The notes under the pieces: model-generated
Seen by the model: only the letters and a program-made list of their open reading frames with translations
The model's database searches: none
Told to the model about the DNA's origin: nothing
Assembly (NCBI GenBank): GCA_016218185.1
Contig: JACREP010000034.1
Span: 1-10,945, forward strand
Length of the DNA stretch: 10,945 bases
From: Candidatus Gottesmanbacteria bacterium
GTDB lineage: Bacteria; Patescibacteriota; Microgenomatia; UBA10105; UBA927
Direction of reading: 5' to 3'
Shown: piece after piece, positions 1 through 4,186 of the stretch
Layout: each line of letters starts with the position of its first letter
Numbering within the stretch: the first letter of the stretch is position 1
Translations under genes and position numbers: made by a program

Positions 1-7
1 ACTTGTC

Positions 8-66
8 TCGCCGAAGCTTCAAAGTAGCTCGCCTTCGCTCTTACGAGCTACGGCGAAGCGAAGGCG
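8..66. repeat. Nested palindromic intergenic repeat
   Basis: Several overlapping inverted repeats are visible: GTAGCTCG (24-31) with CGAGCTAC (44-51), CGCCTTCGCT (30-39) with AGCGAAGGCG (57-66), and TCGCCG (8-13) with CGGCGA (51-56). These pairings exclude one another in part, so the RNA or single-stranded DNA could fold in more than one way. The element touches the 3' end of the tRNA-Ser(CGA) gene with only one base of overlap, so it could serve as a 3' processing or termination structure. It looks like the short palindromic repeats scattered through Patescibacteria genomes; copy number in this genome cannot be seen here. Confidence 0.7.
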
Positions 67-151
67 GAAGGAGCGAGATTTGAACTCGCGTGGGCCTTGC
101 GACCCCCAAGGTTTTCGAGACCTGGCCGTTTAGCCGCTCCGGCATCCTTCC
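65..151 (-). tRNA. tRNA-Ser(CGA)
   Basis: On the minus strand a 7-bp acceptor stem GGAAGGA/TCCTTCC encloses a D arm, an anticodon stem AGGT/ACCT with loop CTCGAAA (anticodon CGA, fwd 115-117, reads UCG), a long class II variable arm (GGGGTC-GCAA-GGCCC type) and a T arm GCGAG-TTCAAAT-CTCGC. The long variable arm and discriminator G are serine hallmarks. No CCA is encoded, so the CCA-adding enzyme must finish the 3' end. It lies 39 nt downstream of tRNA-Arg on the same strand and is probably cotranscribed with it. A palindromic repeat follows at once. Confidence 0.96.
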
Positions 152-190
152 AAATAACCGGCCAAAACGGTGGGTTCTGGCCGATTCGTG

Positions 191-264
191 CGCGCCCGGC
201 GGGAGTTGAACCCACAACCTGCAGATCCGCAATCTGCTGCTCTATCCAGTTAAGCTACGGGCGC
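191..264 (-). tRNA. tRNA-Arg(GCG)
   Basis: On the minus strand the acceptor stem GCGCCCG/CGGGCGC encloses a D arm containing GTAGCTTAACTGGATAGAGC, an anticodon stem GCAGA/TCTGC with loop TTGCGGA (anticodon GCG, fwd 228-230, for CGC codons), a short variable loop and a T arm GTGGG-TTCAACT-CCCGC. Discriminator is G and CCA is not encoded. A 6-bp inverted repeat CGGCCA/TGGCCG (159-183) lies in the spacer to the downstream tRNA-Ser(CGA) and could mark a processing site. An arginine tRNA with G34 rather than the usual ACG/inosine type is worth noting, but other arginine tRNAs cannot be judged from this window. Confidence 0.95.
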
Positions 265-300
265 TTGTATGCGTATTTTACTACGGGAAGCCAGGATTGG

Positions 301-822
301 CTAGGCTGAGGGTTTTTCCAGCGGGATTTTCTTGGTGAGCCACGAGGCCGCGTTGTCCACCCATGTCTTTTCCGGCTGCTGCCGGAATGGGATGTGTTTT
401 GCCACCAGCTCCCGCACCTGCGCTTTATCCTGAGTTCCCAAAAGAATAATGATGTGGGAACCGATGATGGGCCGGAGCTTAAGGATGTTCTGTCCCCACT
501 GTTCTTCAAACCAAAATTCCGCAAGTGTTTCCCACCGGTAAAAATGCCCGGCGCTCTCAATCCCCAGGTTCGTAATCCGATGCTCTACGTTTTCCGGAGG
601 CACCGTGGAGAGCACGTAGATAAGGAAAACAATGGAGACAACCGCGGCAATCAAGAGAAATTCGCGGGCAAATACCAGGATAATAACGAGAAGGAAAACA
701 ATTGCGCCAATGTTGGTGAAGTATTCCTTATCCCGTTTCTTAAACAGCCGTGACGCTGACACCCAGGAAAGATAGACCTCTTTCTGTTCTTCCTTCAGTT
801 CTCCGGCAGAAGATTGATCCAT
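301..822 (-). CDS. Two-helix membrane protein with PH-like C-terminal domain
   Basis: This is a 173-residue protein when started at MDQSS (822). Upstream in-frame ATG at 840 is less likely because it would precede the best -10 box (TATACT, 829-834), which sits exactly 6 nt before ATG 822. An acidic N-terminus is followed by a hydrophobic stretch of about 40 residues with charged break (IGAIVFLLVIILVFAREFLLIAA), read as two membrane helices in a hairpin. The C-terminal half (ITNLGIES..FYRWETLAEFWFEEQ..LKLRPIIG..IIILLG) has the alternating strand pattern, and the tyrosine-x-tryptophan-glutamate segment, of bacterial PH-like domains found after paired helices in small membrane proteins of this lineage. 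Function is unknown. It stands alone on the minus strand between two tRNA groups. Confidence 0.72.
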   Translation of the reverse strand: MDQSSAGELKEEQKEVYLSWVSASRLFKKRDKEYFTNIGAIVFLLVIILVFAREFLLIAAVVSIVFLIYVLSTVPPENVEHRITNLGIESAGHFYRWETLAEFWFEEQWGQNILKLRPIIGSHIIILLGTQDKAQVRELVAKHIPFRQQPEKTWVDNAASWLTKKIPLEKPSA

Positions 823-828
823 ACATTC

Positions 829-834
829 AGTATA
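829..834 (-). promoter_or_regulatory. -10 box of a leaderless-type promoter
   Basis: The minus strand reads TATACT with exactly 6 nt (823-828) before ATG 822. A start of transcription 7 nt downstream of the -10 box would fall on the start codon, giving a leaderless message. No Shine-Dalgarno sequence precedes the ATG. The matching -35 region (TTTTTC at 17-bp spacing, 852-857) is weak. Confidence 0.45.
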
Positions 835-879
835 ATACAATCAACGACAAAGAAAAATCCCTCCTTTGCAGACCTGGCG

Positions 880-963
880 GACGAAGGCGTCGCGTAATAA
901 ATCTTTGATTTAAACGCGACAGCAACGTCGAAATTTTTCGTTTAGAAAAATTTCTTACGTTGC
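880..963. repeat. Tandem hairpin cluster after tRNA-Ser(TGA)
   Basis: Two strong neighbouring palindromes are visible. The first pairs GTCGCGT (889-895) with ACGCGAC (914-920), with an inner AAATC/GATTT stem. The second pairs GCAACGT (922-928) with ACGTTGC (957-963) and, inside it, GAAATTTTTC (930-939) with GAAAAATTTC (945-954) around the loop GTTTA. A short alternative GACG-AAGG-CGTC lies at 880-891. On the minus strand the second hairpin begins directly after the tRNA-Ser(TGA) acceptor stem. It may act in 3' maturation or termination; there is no clear U-tract typical of an intrinsic terminator. Confidence 0.75.
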
Positions 964-1046
964 GGAGGGGACAGGAGTCGAACCTGCAAGCCCCTTGCGG
1001 GGCGCCAGTTTTCAAGACTGGTGGAATACCATTATCCGACCCCTCC
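963..1046 (-). tRNA. tRNA-Ser(TGA)
   Basis: On the minus strand a 7-bp acceptor stem GGAGGGG/CCCCTCC encloses a short D arm, anticodon stem CCAGT/ACTGG with loop CTTGAAA (anticodon TGA, fwd 1012-1014), a long variable arm GCCCC-GCAA-GGGGC and T arm GCAGG-TTCGACT-CCTGT. Class II architecture and discriminator G support serine. CCA is not encoded. A candidate -10 box TATACT (minus strand, 1066-1071) lies 19 nt upstream. The gene is divergent from the homing endonuclease at 1101, with 54 nt between them. Confidence 0.96.
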
Positions 1047-1100
1047 TCTATTTGATTTTCAATCAAGTATATCATATCATGGAAATATACCCTAAACGGT

Positions 1101-2102
1101 ATGAAAAATAGATATAAACTGGATGCAACCATTCAAAAGCAATATTTCCACAAAGTTGAAACAGTCAGTAAGTTTCATCCCAATCAATTAGCCTCATTTT
1201 TCCATATTGTTCCCAGAAGTTTTCGGGATTGGAAAAGGGGGAAATATGCAATACCTAAGTATGTCGTTGAGACAATTGAAAAACGATTCCATGTTCCTTT
1301 CCCCGCCTCAAAAAAAGAAGCTCAACGCGCTTGGAAACAAATAAAATTCAACGCCTCCCGCCGGGGCGGCCTCGCGGTCATGGAAAAATATGGTGGCCCA
1401 GGAACCCCGGAAGGCAGAAGCAAAGGTGGAAAACGAGGAATGCAGACCTTACGAGCACGCGGACTCGTCCCACAACCTAAGCCCTTCTTTGGTCCATCTA
1501 ATTATTCACCGGAACTTGCGGAATTTGTCGGCATACTCCTTGGTGATGGTCACATAGGAAAGGAACAATGGTCTATTACTTTGAATGCCATTAAGGATAA
1601 AGAATATGCAATGTATGTAAAACAACTTATTATTTCGCTCTTTCATTTTATTCCGTCTATGGCAATTAGAAATGATTGTAACGTAATTGTTTTAGGAGGA
1701 AGCGGTATTCGCTCAATACAATACTTTGTTCAGCTGGGACTCAACATTGGCAATAAAGTGAAACAGCAAGTTGGAGTTCCCGTATGGATTATTCGAAACT
1801 CAATTTACAGTACATCATGTCTCCGAGGACTCATGGACACAGACGGCGGCATTTTTAATCACACCTATAAGGTAAATGGTAAATCGTATACTTATACAAA
1901 ACTTTGCTTTAGTAACCGCTCCATACCACTCCTCCGATTTGTTTACCGCACGCTTCAATCATCCGGTTTAACACCAAAACTTATTGATAAGGTAGAAAAT
2001 AAGAAAGTATGGCTGTATAATCAAACAGAGGTCAAACAATATATAGACCTTATTGGCACGCACAATCCTCGATTACTTGTCAATCTGGGAGGAGTCCGAT
2101 AG
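1101..2102 (+). CDS. Free-standing LAGLIDADG homing endonuclease
   Basis: This 333-residue protein carries two LAGLIDADG-type motifs: LAEFVGILLGDG (about 139-150, acidic D149) and CLRGLMDTDGG (about 240-250, acidic D248). Two motifs in one chain indicate a monomeric double-motif enzyme that cuts double-stranded DNA at a long site. The C-terminus IDLIGTHNPR is typical of the family. Residues about 26-62 (NQLASFF..RSFRDWKRG..IPKYVVETIEKRF) resemble a helix-turn-helix, followed by a basic glycine-rich linker (GGPGTPEGRSKGGKRG, about 98-113), probably extra DNA-binding parts. The gene is clearly more AT-rich than its neighbours, which suggests horizontal gain. No Shine-Dalgarno precedes the ATG; a possible promoter is TTGATT (1052-1057) with TATCAT (1075-1080). 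Its last four codons and stop overlap tRNA-Ser(GCT). The reading frame is intact, so the enzyme may be active. Confidence 0.9.
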   Translation: MKNRYKLDATIQKQYFHKVETVSKFHPNQLASFFHIVPRSFRDWKRGKYAIPKYVVETIEKRFHVPFPASKKEAQRAWKQIKFNASRRGGLAVMEKYGGPGTPEGRSKGGKRGMQTLRARGLVPQPKPFFGPSNYSPELAEFVGILLGDGHIGKEQWSITLNAIKDKEYAMYVKQLIISLFHFIPSMAIRNDCNVIVLGGSGIRSIQYFVQLGLNIGNKVKQQVGVPVWIIRNSIYSTSCLRGLMDTDGGIFNHTYKVNGKSYTYTKLCFSNRSIPLLRFVYRTLQSSGLTPKLIDKVENKKVWLYNQTEVKQYIDLIGTHNPRLLVNLGGVR

Positions 2103-2175
2103 CACGGTCCATTCGGGGAGTTTGCTAAACTCCTGAGCCGTAAGGCTCGCGTGGGTTCGAATCCCACCTCCTCCG
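2088..2175 (+). tRNA. tRNA-Ser(GCT)
   Basis: Acceptor stem GGAGGAG (2088-2094) pairs with CTCCTCC (2168-2174), discriminator G2175. Anticodon stem GGAGT/ACTCC holds loop TTGCTAA, anticodon GCT (2124-2126), reading AGC/AGU. A long variable arm (GAGCC-GTAA-GGCTC) and T arm GTGGG-TTCGAAT-CCCAC complete a class II serine tRNA. CCA is not encoded. Its first 15 nt also encode the last four codons and the stop of the upstream endonuclease, so no promoter can lie between them; transcription must come from inside or before that gene. Only one base separates its 3' end from the convergent thiN stop codon. Confidence 0.96.
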
Positions 2176-2176
2176 C

Positions 2177-2815
2177 TCAATCGCTACTCTGGATCACCCA
2201 CACGATCCCTTCGTGCACTTCGATAGTGGCAACATCAGCGGCAAATTCATTGCTGATCCCGCGCGTCTGACCGCGGGTGAGTGACAGGCGGGATACTTCG
2301 TAAAGAAATCCGGTCAAGGAAACCGTTGCTGACTGCGAAAACGGGAGAATCGAAATGTACCGGAATGTTCCTTTTTGTGCTACTTGTTTTCCGGAAACTA
2401 AACGGACGTCGTTATGTTCATCTACGAGACGCGCCGCGATACCTGCGTTTAAGAAGTGTTCAAGCAAATGAAGCGTTCCCAGGGTATGATCTGCTCTCGT
2501 CCCGCTGCCTCCGTAGATGACGACTTCAACCGGCTTCTGCTTTACTGCATACGCAACGGCCAATTCCATATCGGTAAAATCCTTGTCCGCCGGATGAAGT
2601 TCGATGTGTTTGACTGACTTTTTAATCAGTGCTAATTCCTTTTTCGTCACTGAATCAAAATCGCCGATGGCTATGTCTGGGACGATGCCATTGGTTATCA
2701 GCCAATACGCCCCGCGGTCAACGCCGATGACGTAATCAGCGTTGCTGATCTGGATGATAAACTCCTTCGAGAGTCTTCCTCCGCCCACAATCGCAATGGT
2801 GTTTGTGCGTTTCAT
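2177..2815 (-). CDS. thiN: Thiamine pyrophosphokinase
   Basis: This 212-residue enzyme transfers pyrophosphate from ATP to thiamine, giving thiamine diphosphate, in the cytoplasm. Family signatures are present in order: VGGGR near the N-terminus, DRGAYWLITNGIVPDIAIGD with the following FDS (GDFDS motif), HPADKDFTDMELA (P-x-x-KD-x-TD motif), YGGSGTRADHTLGTLHLL (GG-x-G-R-x-DH type), and the C-terminal TRGISNEF substrate-binding segment. Length fits the family (about 200-220). I start at MKRTNTIAIVGGG (2815), four bases after the comF stop at 2820, implying translational coupling with comF; the longer in-frame version to 2977 would overlap comF and adds no family sequence. Kinase salvage of thiamine fits a lineage with few biosynthetic routes, which is an inference. 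Confidence 0.93.
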   Translation of the reverse strand: MKRTNTIAIVGGGRLSKEFIIQISNADYVIGVDRGAYWLITNGIVPDIAIGDFDSVTKKELALIKKSVKHIELHPADKDFTDMELAVAYAVKQKPVEVVIYGGSGTRADHTLGTLHLLEHFLNAGIAARLVDEHNDVRLVSGKQVAQKGTFRYISILPFSQSATVSLTGFLYEVSRLSLTRGQTRGISNEFAADVATIEVHEGIVWVIQSSD

Positions 2816-2819
2816 TTCA

Positions 2820-3530
2820 TCAACGGGCCATCGTAACGGCCCAGACAGACTTCGCGCCCGCGCGCTTGAGAGTCTCTCCAGCGGCCCGCATGGTGGCACC
2901 GGTCGTAAATACGTCGTCGAATAACAAGATATTGGGATATTGAGATACAGAGATATGAGAAGGAATACCAAAAACATGTTCCATATTTTTTAACCGATCT
3001 TCCCGTTTTTTCATCTCTACCTGCGGCTCAGTCATCTTCACCCGCCTGAGAATATCAATGCGTAGGGTAATATGCAACCCAGCCTCGCCGGCAGGCAGGC
3101 GCCCGGCAAGTAATCTTCCCAGTGCTTCGGCCTGATTAAATCCGCGATCACGAAGCCGCAGCCAATGGAGGGGAAGGGGAACGAAAATAGTTACTTGGTT
3201 ACTAAGCAACTTAGTTACTTCGAAAGAAGAAGGCGGGATAAGAGAAATAAATTCTTTTGCAAGGTCGGAGATGTAGCGGTATTTGATTGCCTTCACCGCC
3301 TGACGGACAACTCCGTCATAGCGGAAAAAACTCGTGAGGCCGTCCAGGCAGTACCGTGTTTTGCATCCCGGATGCGTGGCGCCGTCTATCGCGGGTTTTT
3401 CGCACACCGGACAGATTGCTTCATTTGCCCGAATGATCTTAATGGATGAAATGCAACGCGTACAAAAATAGTTCCCAATCTTCCCGCACCCGACGCAGCG
3501 TTTTGGAAACAACAAGTCTAAAATTCCCAC
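2820..3530 (-). CDS. comF: ComF family phosphoribosyltransferase-like protein
   Basis: This 236-residue protein belongs to the ComF/GntX family (amidophosphoribosyltransferase-like), linked in model bacteria to DNA uptake. Two zinc-finger cysteine sets are visible (C12/C15/C23/C26 and C40/C43/C56/C61), then the core with VPLPLHWLRLRDRGFNQAE (about 117-135) and the PRPP-loop motif ILLFDDVFTTGAT (201-213). The start is GTG 3530: a full AGGAGGT (3537-3543) lies 6 nt upstream, and the protein then begins GILDLLFPKRCVGCG as in relatives. The ATG at 3551 is upstream of that ribosome-binding site and is rejected. Two oddities: an apparent in-frame repeat peptide RLPAGEAG (144-151) and an 8-bp-periodic stretch coding for the segment before the PRPP loop. 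It is followed by thiN with a 4-nt gap. Confidence 0.93.
   Translation of the reverse strand: MGILDLLFPKRCVGCGKIGNYFCTRCISSIKIIRANEAICPVCEKPAIDGATHPGCKTRYCLDGLTSFFRYDGVVRQAVKAIKYRYISDLAKEFISLIPPSSFEVTKLLSNQVTIFVPLPLHWLRLRDRGFNQAEALGRLLAGRLPAGEAGLHITLRIDILRRVKMTEPQVEMKKREDRLKNMEHVFGIPSHISVSQYPNILLFDDVFTTGATMRAAGETLKRAGAKSVWAVTMAR
2925..2956. repeat. Octanucleotide-periodic stretch inside comF
   Basis: Four consecutive 8-bp units of the form NNNGATAY are seen on the plus strand: caagatat, tgggatat, tgagatac, agagatat. A weaker fifth unit may follow. They encode the short linker (SHISVSQYPN region, residues about 191-200) just before the catalytic PRPP loop of ComF. Because 8 is not a multiple of 3, each unit is read in a different phase. 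Confidence 0.65.
3082..3100. repeat. Short GC-rich palindromic insert in comF
   Basis: The stretch around GCCGGCAGGCAGGC is a partial palindrome centred on GCCGGC. In frame it yields RLPAGEAG inside the otherwise conserved region between NQAE and LRR..T-x-PQ of ComF, where relatives have only a short helix. Peptides of the type LPAG-x-AG are a known by-product of a GC-rich repeat in Patescibacteria genomes. Insertion is inferred, not proven. Confidence 0.5.
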
Positions 3531-3536
3531 AAAAAT

Positions 3537-3563
3537 ACCTCCTTGTATCATTCTACAAGAAGG
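3537..3563 (-). promoter_or_regulatory. comF ribosome-binding site in a 10-bp hairpin
   Basis: AGGAGGT (3543 to 3537) lies 6 nt before GTG 3530 and is the only perfect Shine-Dalgarno sequence seen in the window. Its AGGAGG lies in the 3' arm of a hairpin: TACAAGGAGG (3547-3538) pairs with CCTTCTTGTA (3563-3554) around the loop GAATGA, with nine Watson-Crick pairs and one G-U. If it forms in the message, ribosome access to comF would be limited. Confidence 0.6.
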
Positions 3564-3598
3564 CGGAGTGTGGCGCCGCGAATACGCGGCATCTCCGC
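3563..3598. repeat. Repeat hairpin copy A (comF leader)
   Basis: Outer arms GCGGAG (3563-3568) and CTCCGC (3593-3598) enclose a perfect inner stem GCCGCG (3575-3580)/CGCGGC (3585-3590) with a four-base loop. A 25-nt core (3569-3593) matches copy B (3673-3697) at 23 positions. It ends at the base where the ribosome-binding-site hairpin of comF begins. Confidence 0.65.
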
Positions 3599-3741
3599 AG
3601 GAGTTTGCGATCAGCGGTAACGCGGGAGCATTACTCCTGAGGATGCAGTGTGCTCGCTGCCACAGCAGTGTCTGTGGCGCCGCGAGTACGCGACATCCAC
3701 AGCACTAAGCCTTCCGTGAAGACACGGGTCGGCAAGTGCTG
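3599..3741 (-). other. Structured spacer/leader between tmRNA and comF
   Basis: No gene is seen here. Read on the minus strand it is nearly all foldable: a hairpin abutting tmRNA (10-bp stem 3735-3744/3697-3706 with an inner CCGTG/CACGG stem), copy B, a GCCACAG/CTGTGGC hairpin (3659-3678), and GTAATGC/GCGTTAC (one G-U pair) inside an outer CAGGA/TCCTG stem near 3604-3640. It could be a 3' trailer of the tmRNA precursor, a regulatory leader of comF, or an independent small RNA. Strand is inferred from the two flanking minus-strand genes. Confidence 0.45.
3667..3706. repeat. Repeat hairpin copy B (downstream of tmRNA)
   Basis: The same core as copy A lies 104 bp away. Outer arms AGTG-t-CTGTGG (3667-3677) and CCACAGCACT (3697-3706) pair through ten base pairs with one bulge. 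The two core differences from copy A are one loop base and one stem base; the stem change gives a G-U pair in minus-strand RNA, so folding is kept. The right arm can pair instead with the end of tmRNA (3735-3744). Confidence 0.65.
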
Positions 3742-4147
3742 TGGAGATGCCGAGTAATGAGCTCGGGTCCGAAAGGGCATATTTTCAACATCTACAAGCG
3801 TAGTCCATTTTATTCTTTCCAAACCTCAAAATAGACAAAATGGCTTGAAAAGGGTTGACCTTTTTGCTCCGGAACCAATCGGTCAGTTGATTCCTGACGC
3901 CTCGGCTGAGTTTCCGCCTGGCGCGATTCACCGAGAAAAATCATCGCCAAACGTCTTGCCTTACGCAGCTAATGCCAACGCAGGGCGAGAAGACATTCCG
4001 AAGTACGCTCGCAAAGCTGCGAGTTCCTCGCGGAGTGCCTGTTTTCTGTCTGATAAATCAGCAGATATGTTTTGACAGAGTTTACGGCTCGCTGTCAAGC
4101 CGGCTTGCAGTTGTCAATGTGCCACAATCGTCGAATCGTTCATCCCC
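3742..4147 (-). ncRNA. ssrA: Transfer-messenger RNA (tmRNA)
   Basis: tmRNA rescues ribosomes stalled on messages without stop codons and adds a degradation tag. The 5' end GGGGATGAACGATTCGACG matches the conserved tmRNA start, and GGGGATG pairs with CATCTCC at the 3' end (3743-3749, one G-U, then A73). Helix P2 is supported by CTGCAAGC (4103-4110) with GCTTGTAG (3792-3799). PK1 is a clear H-type pseudoknot: CGGCT/AGCCG (4085-4102) and TGACAG/CTGTCA (4073-4097). About 10 nt later a frame opens at GCT 4062 and closes at TAA 3961, giving a 33-residue tag beginning ADLSD and ending ALALAA. GGACTACGC near 3800 is the usual conserved 3' segment. CCA is not encoded. The T loop (CTCATTA) departs from TTCRANT. 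smpB lies 39 nt upstream on the same strand. Confidence 0.95.
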
Positions 4148-4186
4148 TCGTCGAAGACTCCTCGGGGTAAACCCCAAAAAGCTCCC

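Noticed and set aside
1101..2175. Group I intron in a tRNA carrying the homing endonuclease
   Set aside because: Both flanking tRNAs are intact and contiguous, with no split half and no intron core seen, so the endonuclease is free-standing.
2925..2956. CRISPR-like array from the short repeats
   Set aside because: Units are 8 bp, contiguous, without spacers, and lie in coding sequence.
2816..2977. 54-residue N-terminal extension of ThiN in the same frame
   Set aside because: It overlaps comF coding sequence, has no ribosome-binding site and no family similarity; MKRTNTIAIVGGG is the natural start next to the comF stop.
3531..3551. ATG start for comF at 3551
   Set aside because: The ATG lies in the loop of a hairpin and upstream of a perfect AGGAGGT; GTG 3530 has 6-nt spacing and gives the family-typical N-terminus.
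4164..4175. GGGG-TTTA-CCCC as a terminator of smpB
   Set aside because: No U-tract follows on the minus strand, and tmRNA starts 17 nt later, so a full terminator is unlikely.
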